A stretch of 64,000 bases of DNA from Pseudomonas hefeiensis. Its GTDB lineage: Bacteria; Pseudomonadota; Gammaproteobacteria; Pseudomonadales; Pseudomonadaceae. The stretch's first letter is position 1; every line of letters starts with the position of its first letter. A program made the translations under genes and the position numbers. Of this stretch, positions 35,342 to 42,554 are shown piece after piece. The notes beneath the pieces were generated by a model. The model was not told the DNA's origin. It did no database searches and saw only the letters and a list, made by a program, of their open reading frames with translations. The DNA lies in assembly GCF_030687835.1 (NCBI RefSeq), contig NZ_CP117449.1:5585001-5649000 (forward strand), read 5' to 3'.

Positions 35342-36196
35342 ATGACGATTCAATGGCATGAAGTAAACGCCGCACCCGGTATGTCCGCGCTGTACATGAA
35401 AGCCGCGACACGGCGCAAGGTCACCGGAAAAACCTTGCCCGAGGACGGATTGCGCCAAGTGATACAGGTCGATCCGCAACGCCTGGCGGCTTATCGCAAG
35501 GTCTGCGGTTTTGCCGAAAACGGGCTGCTGCCGCCGACCTATCCCCACGTGCTGGCGTTTGCCCTACAGATGCAATTGCTCACCGCCCGGGACTTTCCGT
35601 TCCCGTTGCTGGGGCTGATCCACCTGAGCAATCGCATCCGCGTACTGCGGCCCATGGGCGGGGTCAGCCAAGTACAGGCCCGCGTCAATGTCCAGAACCT
35701 GCAAGCCCATCCCAAGGGTGCGGTGTTCGACCTTGTGACTCGCATCGACGATCAACTGGGGCCGCTGTGGGAGGCCGAGAGCCAGATGCTCTGCAAGGGC
35801 GTCCAGCTTGACGGTGCGTTGGTGGAAGAGCCGCTGCAAGAGATCCAGGCATTGACTGAAGTGGCGCACTGGACCGCGCCGGCTGACATTGGCCGGCAAT
35901 ACGCCAAGGTGTCCGGCGATTACAACCCGATCCACCTGAGCGGCCTCAGCGCCCGGCTGTTCGGCTTCCCTACCGCCATCGCCCACGGCCTGTGGAACAA
36001 AGCCAGGACCCTGGCGGCGCTGGACGAACACTTGCCCGATGCCAACATCGAGATCGAGGTCACCTTCAAGAAGCCGGTGCGCCTGCCCAGCAAAGTGACA
36101 CTGCTGGCGAGTGCGGCGGGGTCCAGTGGGGATTTGCGACTGATCGGGTCCGGGGAGTTGGAACATATGGTGGGGAGCTGGCGGCCGGTTGGCTAA
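35342..36196 (+). CDS. MaoC-like hot-dog dehydratase
   Basis: A 284-aa MaoC-family (R)-enoyl-CoA hydratase or dehydratase. The C-terminal hot-dog domain carries GDYNPIHLSGLSARLFGFPTAIAHG, the hydratase 2 motif with its Asp and His. The N-terminal half resembles a second, degenerate hot-dog. ATG 35342 is chosen because GGGAG lies 8 bp upstream; an ATG at 35336 overlaps the previous stop. It works with the reductase encoded just before it. Confidence 0.82.
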   Translation: MTIQWHEVNAAPGMSALYMKAATRRKVTGKTLPEDGLRQVIQVDPQRLAAYRKVCGFAENGLLPPTYPHVLAFALQMQLLTARDFPFPLLGLIHLSNRIRVLRPMGGVSQVQARVNVQNLQAHPKGAVFDLVTRIDDQLGPLWEAESQMLCKGVQLDGALVEEPLQEIQALTEVAHWTAPADIGRQYAKVSGDYNPIHLSGLSARLFGFPTAIAHGLWNKARTLAALDEHLPDANIEIEVTFKKPVRLPSKVTLLASAAGSSGDLRLIGSGELEHMVGSWRPVG

Positions 36197-36222
36197 GGAC
36201 CTGCATCTTTGTTGAATGTGAT

Positions 36223-36246
36223 GCCGTCATCGCGAGCAGGCTCGCT
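36223..36246. repeat. Left part of a REP interrupted by the IS
   Basis: CCGTCATCGCGAGCAGGCTCGCT is a REP that stops abruptly at 36246. Its missing right part CCCACATTGG resumes at 37416 after the insertion. The inverted partner REP is at 37466-37490, so the element sits inside one REP of a doublet. Confidence 0.85.
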
Positions 36247-36262
36247 TGTATGTTTAGACTTG

Positions 36263-36400
36263 AAGGGGTGGGCGGGACTAAAAGCTCGATTCCGACTCTA
36301 GCCAGTACGGACCGTGGGAGACTTCTCGTCCCGCCCCTTCTACCCAAAGCGCCAATAAGGAATTCATCGGTAAAACCGACAATAGAGGCAAGCCAGCGCA
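36263..36400 (+). ncRNA. Putative IS110 bridge RNA
   Basis: The left-end non-coding region folds into two stem-loops upstream of the transposase. Stem 1 pairs GGCGGGAC (36271-36278) with GTCCCGCC (36328-36335) and encloses GCTCG (36284-36288), identical to the target left of the core, and GTGGGAG (36314-36320), complementary to core plus right target CTCCCAC. The second region, flanked by GCGC (36349-36352, 36396-36399) with the hairpin TCGGT/ACCGA, holds GGAATTC (36359-36365) and AGGCAAG (36386-36392), which partly match the IS right end (AGAATCT) and left end (CTTGTAT). Exact RNA ends are unknown. Confidence 0.65.
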
Positions 36401-36447
36401 AAGGTAGACCCCGACAAGCACCTAAACCCTAGCTCCGAGGATTCGCT

Positions 36448-37410
36448 ATGACAATCCTTACCTCGCAGACGGTTGTTGGTATTGATATAGCCAAGGCCGA
36501 AGTTGTTGTTTATCGCTATGACCTGCAAACCACTGACACCATCAAGAATGACCGAACATCCCTCAAACGCTGGCTTAAAACGTTGCCCGCCCAAAGTGCT
36601 CTAGCCGTCGAAGCAACCAACATCTACCACCTGGACACCGTCGAGCTGGCTCATGCGATGGGGCATCAGGTCTATGTCGTGGATGCTTATCGGGTGAGCA
36701 ATTATCGTCGCGGCATCGGCCAGCGGGCTAAGAACGATCCTTGTGATGCTCGTCTGCTGGCGCGGTATTTAACCAATGAACAGCACGAGTTGCGGCTCTG
36801 GAGCCCGCCACCGAAAGCCTACACGACGTTAAAAAGCCTGCTTCATAGGCGTGCGACGCTGGTCAAGAACCATACCGGCCTGATGTTGAGCTGGCACGAT
36901 GAGCCTCTGTTAAAAAAAACGCTGGCCACTCAGCAAAAGGCGTTCGAACAGGCGATTCAGGCCATTCAGAAGTTGCTACGAAAAGTCAGCAAAGAAGCGG
37001 GAATTGAGGCGAATATCGGCCGCTGCAAAGCCATCGAGGGCGTTGGTGAACTGGTCGCTACTGGATTGGCGACGAGTTTCATGCGAGGTGATTTTGCGGA
37101 CAGCGATGCATTTATCGCGTTTTTGGGGATGGACTTGAGGGTCGATGACTCCGGAAAAAAGAAGGGTCAACGGCACCTCACCAAGAAGGGCGATTCAGAG
37201 ATACGCCGATTGGCTCATATCGCTGCAATGACAGCACGCCGCTCGCCTAGATGGAAGCCGTTCTACGAGTCATACCTGGCGAGAGGTTTCTCAAAAACCC
37301 AGGCATTGGTGGTGCTGGCCCGAAAGTTATGCCGGGTGGCATTTGCTTTGATGAAAAATCAGAGCGAGTACCAGCCGACACCTATGTTGCAGGGTTGCCC
37401 TGCAACATAG
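36448..37410 (+). CDS. IS110-family transposase (DEDD recombinase)
   Basis: A 320-aa transposase that should insert and excise the element with guide RNA help. The RuvC-like N-terminal domain has the DEDD tetrad Asp13 (GIDIAK), Glu55 (AVEATN), Asp97 and Asp100 (KNDPCDARLLARY). The C-terminal Tnp20 domain includes AIEGVGELVATGLA and GMDLRVDDSGKKKGQRHLTKKG. The length is typical, with no frameshift, so it may be active. The stop codon lies inside a 13 bp perfect hairpin (37382-37410). Confidence 0.93.
   Translation: MTILTSQTVVGIDIAKAEVVVYRYDLQTTDTIKNDRTSLKRWLKTLPAQSALAVEATNIYHLDTVELAHAMGHQVYVVDAYRVSNYRRGIGQRAKNDPCDARLLARYLTNEQHELRLWSPPPKAYTTLKSLLHRRATLVKNHTGLMLSWHDEPLLKKTLATQQKAFEQAIQAIQKLLRKVSKEAGIEANIGRCKAIEGVGELVATGLATSFMRGDFADSDAFIAFLGMDLRVDDSGKKKGQRHLTKKGDSEIRRLAHIAAMTARRSPRWKPFYESYLARGFSKTQALVVLARKLCRVAFALMKNQSEYQPTPMLQGCPAT
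37382..37410 (+). other. Hairpin over the transposase stop codon
   Basis: CTATGTTGCAGGG, a TTG loop, and CCCTGCAACATAG form a perfect 13 bp stem that includes the last codons and the TAG stop. It ends five bases before the right border of the element, so it is both a transcript-end structure and a subterminal DNA palindrome. Confidence 0.8.
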
Positions 37411-37465
37411 AATCTCCCACATTGGTTCTTGGGTGTTCATGGGGCCTGCGTCCGGCACAAATCCC

Positions 37466-37490
37466 TGTGGGAGCGAGCCTGCTCGCGATG
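37466..37490. repeat. REP, partner of the IS-interrupted copy
   Basis: TGTGGGAGCGAGCCTGCTCG in the opposite orientation to the split REP at 36223-36246. Together they formed a REPIN before the IS insertion. Confidence 0.8.
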
Positions 37491-37524
37491 GCGGTGGCTC
37501 AGTTGGCTTCGATGCTGGATCTGC

Positions 37525-38082
37525 CTAGCGCGGCGGATAGTTCGCCAGGATCCGCGCAACCGTCTCACGCACCGCGGTGCTGCGATCAGTCGGGTTCGGC
37601 GAATGGCTGAGCAGTTGTTCATCACTGCCACGCCACACCAGCTTGCCGTCCTTGCCATCGAGCAGATCAATCTGCACCGTGGCGACCTTGTAGCTGATGT
37701 TGCGGGTTTCGTTGTACATCGGCCCGCCCCAATAGCCATTCCAGGGGCCGCCCCAACCGCCGCCATAGTTGGTCGTGACCTGCTGCTGGCGATCCTCGAC
37801 GATCAGGTAGGTCTGGACCATCACATCCCCTCGCCCGCCAGCCTGGGCCGGGCGCAGTCCGCGCTGGTCGAGTTGATCGGCAACCGCCTGACGGATCCGC
37901 TGTTCGGTCAGGTCGCTCTTGATGCGCGGATCATCGGGGCGATATTGCAGCGCCGGCTCTTTCCAGCTCCAACTGCGGTAAGCCGAGAAATCCCGGCTGG
38001 TGTCAAAGTCGTGGTTGACCGGGGTACCCGCACAGGCGCCGAGCAACAGGGTGAAAGCCAGTAGAGCGAGACGGCGAAACAT
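37525..38082 (-). CDS. DUF4136 lipoprotein A
   Basis: A 185-aa predicted lipoprotein with the lipobox LLLGACAG (Cys16) and a DUF4136 domain ([45 protein letters not shown]). A glycine/tryptophan-rich loop (GGGWGGPWNGYWGGP) lies in the middle. DUF4136 lipoproteins are envelope proteins of unknown function. It is followed by no other gene before the IS and lies 20 bp downstream of a second DUF4136 gene, so the two are paralogues in one operon. Confidence 0.85.
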   Translation of the reverse strand: MFRRLALLAFTLLLGACAGTPVNHDFDTSRDFSAYRSWSWKEPALQYRPDDPRIKSDLTEQRIRQAVADQLDQRGLRPAQAGGRGDVMVQTYLIVEDRQQQVTTNYGGGWGGPWNGYWGGPMYNETRNISYKVATVQIDLLDGKDGKLVWRGSDEQLLSHSPNPTDRSTAVRETVARILANYPPR

Positions 38083-38102
38083 GGTTTTTCTCCGTTACGT
38101 GA

Positions 38103-38720
38103 TCAACTTGGAGGATAAGCCGACAGGGCTTTTTCCACCGCTTCGCGAATGGCGTCGGTGCGCGCGCTCTGACTGCCGCGCTGGCTGGTCTCGGCGCTGG
38201 CGCTCCACACCGGCTGACCATTACGGGCATCGAACAAGTCTACTCGCACCACCACGACCTGCTCCCGATAAGTGCGTACCACCGGCACCGAGTGGTACAT
38301 GCCATAGCCGGGACCGTAGCGGTCATAACGGTTGTAGCCGCCGTAGTAACCGGAGTCATAGTCGTCGCGAACCTGGCGCACCCGCGTTTCCAGGCGCAGG
38401 TCGGCGCTGACGAACAGGTCGGCCGGGCGGTTGTCATGCAAGGGGCGAAGGCCGCGTTGATCCAGAGCATTGCTCACCGCTTCAGCCACTTGGGCCGAGT
38501 CCGCCCAAGCGGTGCCCGGTGGCAGTCGCCCGTTGAGCCAGGCCCAACTGCGATAGCGCCCGTAATCACGGGGTGGCGCAGGGTAAGCACTGCGATCAAA
38601 CACCGTGGCGGCCTCCGGTGGCGCCGGTGGCAGCGGATTAGACGTGGCGACATACGGGTTGCTGCCCTGGCAGGCAGCCAGTCCCAGGCACAACACCAAC
38701 AACCCTGAACGACCTTTCAT
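38103..38720 (-). CDS. DUF4136 lipoprotein B
   Basis: A 205-aa predicted lipoprotein with the lipobox LGLAACQG (Cys17) and a DUF4136 domain aligned with the downstream gene ([38 protein letters not shown]). The loop here is Tyr/Gly-rich ([20 protein letters not shown]). The paralogues keep the same C-terminal pattern (LVWRGS or PVWSAS, AVRETVARI or AIREAVEKA), consistent with tandem duplication. The function is unknown. Confidence 0.85.
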   Translation of the reverse strand: MKGRSGLLVLCLGLAACQGSNPYVATSNPLPPAPPEAATVFDRSAYPAPPRDYGRYRSWAWLNGRLPPGTAWADSAQVAEAVSNALDQRGLRPLHDNRPADLFVSADLRLETRVRQVRDDYDSGYYGGYNRYDRYGPGYGMYHSVPVVRTYREQVVVVRVDLFDARNGQPVWSASAETSQRGSQSARTDAIREAVEKALSAYPPS

Positions 38721-38745
38721 TTCGCGCTCCGATTACTCTTTCAGA

Positions 38746-39495
38746 TCAGAGGGGACGGCAAACCCAGTGCAGATAACGCCCCAACCCGGCAAACGCAGGA
38801 TGGCGACGGTGGGCCAGCTCCATCTCCAGCAACTGCGCAAGCTCCACGCGGCCCTGGAACTCCACCGGCATGTAGTCATGGAAAACCCGCACGCCACTTT
38901 GAGTTTCGACCTGCCACAAGCCCTCAAGTTGCGCCGCCAATTCCCGCGGATCAAGGGGTTGTTGCGGGGTCAGGCTCTGTTTTTCCCCGGCCATGTCGTT
39001 TTTGCGCAACTTGCGAAAATGCCCCTTGAGCAGGTTGCGATAGACCAGCGCGTCGCGGTTGTAGAACGCCAGGGACAACCAGCCGCCCGGGGCCGTGAGT
39101 TGATGCAGCACCGGCAGGATGGCGTGAGGTTCGGCCAGCCACTCCAGCACCGCGTGACACAGCACCAGGTCGTAAGGCTCAGCAAGCTGTTCGAGCAGCG
39201 CCTGCCACGGCGCCTGGATGAACGTTGCGCTCTGACCGGCATCGGCAAACCGCTGGCGGGCACCTTCGAGCATGGGCTCGGCGGGCTCGGCGAGGGTCAC
39301 CTGATGGCCGCGCTCGGCCAGCCACAACGACATGTGGCCCAAGCCGGCGCCTATGTCCAACACGCGCAACGGACGCTCAGGCAAGGCTTCAAGCAGATCG
39401 GCCTGCAGCACCGCCAGGCGGATCGCACCTTTGGCCCCGCCGTAGATTTTTTCAGCAAAGCGTGTGGCGAGCTGATCGAAATGACGATCACTCAT
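38746..39495 (-). CDS. cmoM: tRNA uridine 34 5-carboxymethoxy methyltransferase
   Basis: A 249-aa class I SAM-dependent methyltransferase matching CmoM (formerly SmtA), which methylates 5-carboxymethoxyuridine at tRNA position 34. Motifs are GGAKGAIRLAVLQADL, the SAM motif VLDIGAGLGHMSLWLAE, EKQSLTPQQPLDP, and SGVRVFHDYMP, which I associate with this family. Its start overlaps the stop of the upstream MazG-like gene (ATGA), so they are coupled. Confidence 0.88.
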   Translation of the reverse strand: MSDRHFDQLATRFAEKIYGGAKGAIRLAVLQADLLEALPERPLRVLDIGAGLGHMSLWLAERGHQVTLAEPAEPMLEGARQRFADAGQSATFIQAPWQALLEQLAEPYDLVLCHAVLEWLAEPHAILPVLHQLTAPGGWLSLAFYNRDALVYRNLLKGHFRKLRKNDMAGEKQSLTPQQPLDPRELAAQLEGLWQVETQSGVRVFHDYMPVEFQGRVELAQLLEMELAHRRHPAFAGLGRYLHWVCRPL

Positions 39496-39797
39496 TGGCC
39501 GAACCGCCGCTCACTGTCAGCCAGTTTGCTGCGCACCACGGCGTCCATGTCCAACCCCAGCTCACTGCACAGCAGCAACAGGTACAACACGATGTCACCG
39601 ACTTCCTGTCCGGCGTGGGCCAGTTTGTCCGCTGGCAACTGGCGCGACTGGTCCTCGGTCAACCACTGGAAAATCTCCACCAGTTCGGCCATTTCCACGC
39701 TGGCGGCCATGGCGAGGTTTTTCGGGCTGTGAAATTGCCGCCAATCGTTACGGTCACGAATGGCATGCAGGCGTTCGGTCAGTTCAACAAGGTTCAT
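39492..39797 (-). CDS. MazG-like nucleotide pyrophosphohydrolase
   Basis: A 101-aa all-alpha NTP pyrophosphatase of the dCTPase/RS21-C6 type. ATG 39797 follows GGAG with 7 bp spacing; an in-frame ATG 21 bp upstream is less likely. The metal-binding acidic residues are visible in VEMAELVEIFQW and EVGDIVLYLLLLCSELGLD. It probably removes non-canonical deoxynucleotides such as modified dCTP. It overlaps cmoM by 4 bp. Confidence 0.85.
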   Translation of the reverse strand: MNLVELTERLHAIRDRNDWRQFHSPKNLAMAASVEMAELVEIFQWLTEDQSRQLPADKLAHAGQEVGDIVLYLLLLCSELGLDMDAVVRSKLADSERRFGQ

Positions 39798-39962
39798 CGA
39801 GGTCTCCTGAATGCGCATAGCTTCGGGGGGATGACGAGGGAAGGCAAGCGTCTCGGTACGAAGCGGCGTTTTGCCCCATAATCGAACGATCTTGGCCTTC
39901 AGCCGCTCTTACAACCAGAAGCCCAAGGCTCGATTCCGATCCCCTCTCATCAGGACGTACAC

Positions 39963-40256
39963 ATGCAGGTAGAAAGCTTTTTCGAATGGCTCGGCCAGGC
40001 GCTCGGTTCGGTGATCCGGTTTATCGTCGACCTGCTCAGCGGCCTGTTCAACACCCTGGCCAATGCCGGCGGCAACTTTGTCGATGGCCTGTCGCGCACA
40101 CTGGGCATGGACACCTCGATCATCAGCATCATTGCGCTGATCCTCGGGCTGATGCTGCTGTACTCGGCAATCCGCGCGTTCATGCGGGCATCGATCATCC
40201 TGGGCATTATCTGGTTGGTGCTGGGGTTGTGGCTGTTGAGCTGGATCATTCACTAG
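39963..40256 (+). CDS. Small two-segment membrane protein
   Basis: A 97-aa protein with an amphipathic N terminus (FFEWLGQALGSVIRFIVDLL), a glycine/asparagine-rich middle (TLANAGGNFVDGL), and two hydrophobic helices at about 53-70 and 77-96. I do not recognise a family. It is preceded by CATCAGGACGTACAC with a plausible AGGA at long spacing. A REP-like hairpin with a T-run follows the stop and may terminate it. Confidence 0.6.
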   Translation: MQVESFFEWLGQALGSVIRFIVDLLSGLFNTLANAGGNFVDGLSRTLGMDTSIISIIALILGLMLLYSAIRAFMRASIILGIIWLVLGLWLLSWIIH

Positions 40257-40267
40257 GGCCGAGAGCA

Positions 40268-40304
40268 CTGTGTGGGAGCAAAGCTTGCTCCCACACAGTT
40301 TTTT
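40268..40304 (+). terminator. REP-like hairpin with T-run
   Basis: CTGTGTGGGAGCAA and its exact complement (14 bp stem, AGC loop) are followed by TTTTTT at 40299-40304. The stem is a REP core, yet the shape is that of an intrinsic terminator for the small membrane protein gene 12 bp upstream. Confidence 0.75.
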
Positions 40305-40316
40305 GAGATCGAACGC

Positions 40317-40363
40317 GGAGCGTCCCTGGAGGCATTCCCACGCGGAGCATGAGAACGATCATG
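40317..40363. repeat. Degenerate second Pseudomonas repeat type
   Basis: GGCATTCCCACGCGGAGCATGAGAACGATCATG resembles a different palindromic repeat common in fluorescent pseudomonads (CGTTCCCACGCTCCGCGTGGGAA type). It is imperfect here and lies just upstream of the MATE gene. Confidence 0.5.
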
Positions 40364-40402
40364 CGAGAACCCGCTACAATCGCGCTCCGTCAAGGAGCTC
40401 GC

Positions 40403-41749
40403 ATGTCCAACCTGATCACCGACTGGCGTGACCGTCTTACTCACCGCCGGGTTTGGGCGCTGGCCGCGCCGATGATTCTTTCGAACATCTCCGTGCCGCT
40501 GGTGGCGCTGGTGGACAGCACGGTCATCGGCCACCTGCCCCATGCCCACCAGTTAGGCGCGGTGGCAGTCGGGGCGAGCTTGTATACGGTGCTGGCCTGG
40601 GCCATGAGTTTCTTGCGCATGGGCTCCACCGGGTTCGCCGCCCAGGCGGCCGGCCGTGGTGATGGGGCGGCGTTGCGGCAGGTGCTGGTGCAAGGTCTGC
40701 TGCTGGCGTTGGGGTTGGCGCTGGTGCTGGGGGCGGTCGGCGTACCATTGAGTGGGGTGGCGTTGCATTTCATGCAGCCGTCCGCCGAGCTTGAGCAGTT
40801 GACCCGGGACTTTTTCCACACCCGGTTGTTTGGCTTGCCGGCGGCGCTGGCCAGTTATGCGCTGGTAGGTTGGTTTCTCGGCGCACAGAATGCCCGGGCA
40901 CCGTTGGCGATCCTGCTGGTGACCAACCTGATGAACATCGCCCTGAACCTGTGGTTCGTGATCGGCCTGGAGTGGGGCGTAACCGGCTCGGCCCGGGCGT
41001 CGGTGATTGCCGAGTGGACCGGCGCCCTGGTCGGTCTGGTCCTGGCGCGCAACACGCTGCGGGCCTGGCCGGGACAGATCGCCTGGGCGGCGCTGGGCGT
41101 GTGGCAAAGCTGGCGCCCGCTGCTGGCGGTGAACCGGGACATTTTCATTCGCAGCCTGGCGCTGCAAGCGGTGTTCTTCCTGATCACGGTGCAAGGCGCG
41201 CGCCTGGGGGATGCGACCGTAGCAGCCAACGCCCTGCTACTTAACGGCCTGCTGCTGACGGCCCATGCCCTGGACGGTCTGGCCCATGCCGTCGAAGCGC
41301 TGTGCGGTCACGCCATCGGCGCCCGCGACCGCTTGGCCCTGCGTCGCTCGCTGGTCGTGGCCTGCGGTTGGTCACTGATTGCAAGCGTGGGGTTTGCCCT
41401 GCTGTTTCTGCTGGCCGGGCACCTGTTCATCGATATGCAGACCGATATCCCCGACGTGCGCGACACCGCTTACCGCTACCTGCCTTACCTGGCAGGACTG
41501 CCGTTGATTGCGGTCTGGAGTTATTTGCTCGATGGTTTGTTCATCGGCGCCACCCGCGCCCGGGAAATGCGCAACGGCATGCTGCTGACTCTGTTGCTGG
41601 TGTTGCCGTTCGCCTGGGTGCTGCAAGCGCTGGGCAACCACGGGCTGTGGATCACTTTCCTGTTGTTCATGGCATTGCGCAGCTTGACCCTCGGCGCTTT
41701 TGCCTGGCACTTGCAGCGGCGCGACGGCTGGCTTGGTGTCCGAACCTGA
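40403..41749 (+). CDS. MATE-family efflux transporter (DinF-like)
   Basis: A 448-aa inner-membrane exporter with 12 hydrophobic segments. ATG 40403 has AAGGAG with 7 bp spacing and is preferred over the longer open frame. The pattern VWALAAPMILSNISVPLVALVDSTVIGHL is the family N terminus, with the internal repeat at NRDIFIRSLALQAVFFLITVQGARLGDATVAANALL. It is closest in layout to DinF. Relatives export cationic drugs or protect from oxidative stress with H+ or Na+ exchange; the substrate here is unknown. Confidence 0.85.
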   Translation: MSNLITDWRDRLTHRRVWALAAPMILSNISVPLVALVDSTVIGHLPHAHQLGAVAVGASLYTVLAWAMSFLRMGSTGFAAQAAGRGDGAALRQVLVQGLLLALGLALVLGAVGVPLSGVALHFMQPSAELEQLTRDFFHTRLFGLPAALASYALVGWFLGAQNARAPLAILLVTNLMNIALNLWFVIGLEWGVTGSARASVIAEWTGALVGLVLARNTLRAWPGQIAWAALGVWQSWRPLLAVNRDIFIRSLALQAVFFLITVQGARLGDATVAANALLLNGLLLTAHALDGLAHAVEALCGHAIGARDRLALRRSLVVACGWSLIASVGFALLFLLAGHLFIDMQTDIPDVRDTAYRYLPYLAGLPLIAVWSYLLDGLFIGATRAREMRNGMLLTLLLVLPFAWVLQALGNHGLWITFLLFMALRSLTLGAFAWHLQRRDGWLGVRT

Positions 41750-41756
41750 TAACGTT

Positions 41757-42554
41757 TCAACCTTGATTGTTTTGCCACAGTTGTCGCAGATAATCGAGCC
41801 GCTCACGCTGCGAGGCGCCTATCAGTTCCGGCACCGGCCGGGCATGGGGGTATTGCAGGCGCAGCCAGAGCCAGTCGTCGAGCACCGGCCGTTCGGTAAA
41901 CCCCAGTTTCAATCCTTGCTGCAAGTCGCTCCAGAGCAGGCGGTAATCACGCCCGATGGAGCGGGACCATTGCCAGGCGTGACGCTCCAGCAGGCATTGC
42001 TGCAACTGCCGTTGCTGCCGATCGCTGAGGCTGTGTTCGTTCTCCAGCCTCGCCACCGTCAGCCCCGGGTTGGACAGTTGCTGCCAGCCCTGACTGCCAA
42101 TCGCCCGGTCGGCCCAGGTGCCGCCGAACCAGCGCAACAGGCTGATCGGACCCAGCCAGCAACTGAGCTCCCCCGGATCGCAACCGTCGAAAAAATAGCT
42201 GGCGGTGTGCGGGTTGTAGTAGTTCAACAAGGCTTTGTGATGCAGGCCCAACGTCACCGTCAACATACGCCGCAGATGCGCCAGCAATTGCGCAGCCGGC
42301 GATGCACTCACCAACAGCAGCCCCGGCCAGGAGCCGGCATCCAGATGACACAGACTGGTCAGCGCTGGCGAATGCTGCAGATCCACCAGCAGCGGACCCT
42401 GCTCCCTCAGCTCGTGGAACTCAGTGCCTTCGAACAAGGCAACACTCCGGGTCTCAGCGAACTGTTCTTGCAGACGCCGCGCGGCCGCCGGTGCGCCCGG
42501 CACGTCGAGCAGCAGCCATCGAGGCACTGATCCAGACATGTCGGCGGCGCTCAT
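41757..42554 (-). CDS. DUF4123 type VI secretion adaptor
   Basis: A 265-aa DUF4123 protein (WLLLDVPGAPAAARRLQEQF, GPLLVDL, LLRYW-like WLGPISLLRWF near the middle). Members are chaperones that load effectors onto VgrG tips. ATG 42554 overlaps the vgrG stop (ATGA) and is chosen over an upstream in-frame start. The expected partner, an effector gene downstream, is missing: the next gene is the convergent MATE exporter 8 bp away. Confidence 0.78.
   Translation of the reverse strand: MSAADMSGSVPRWLLLDVPGAPAAARRLQEQFAETRSVALFEGTEFHELREQGPLLVDLQHSPALTSLCHLDAGSWPGLLLVSASPAAQLLAHLRRMLTVTLGLHHKALLNYYNPHTASYFFDGCDPGELSCWLGPISLLRWFGGTWADRAIGSQGWQQLSNPGLTVARLENEHSLSDRQQRQLQQCLLERHAWQWSRSIGRDYRLLWSDLQQGLKLGFTERPVLDDWLWLRLQYPHARPVPELIGASQRERLDYLRQLWQNNQG

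Larger units (their letters stand above)
36247..37415 (+). mobile_element. IS110-family insertion sequence inside a REP
   Basis: The element is about 1.17 kb. Its boundaries are inferred from the REP it splits: AGGCTCGCT at the left joins CCCACATTGG at the right if 36247-37415 is removed, leaving CT as the shared core dinucleotide (36245-36246 and 37414-37415). There are no long terminal inverted repeats, as is normal for IS110. It has a 200 bp non-coding left end with RNA-like stems and one DEDD transposase gene. Confidence 0.85.

Noticed and set aside
36197..37420. Prophage or larger genomic island around the IS
   Set aside because: No integrase, tRNA target or phage structural genes; flanking genes are ordinary chromosomal genes and the insertion is a single IS.
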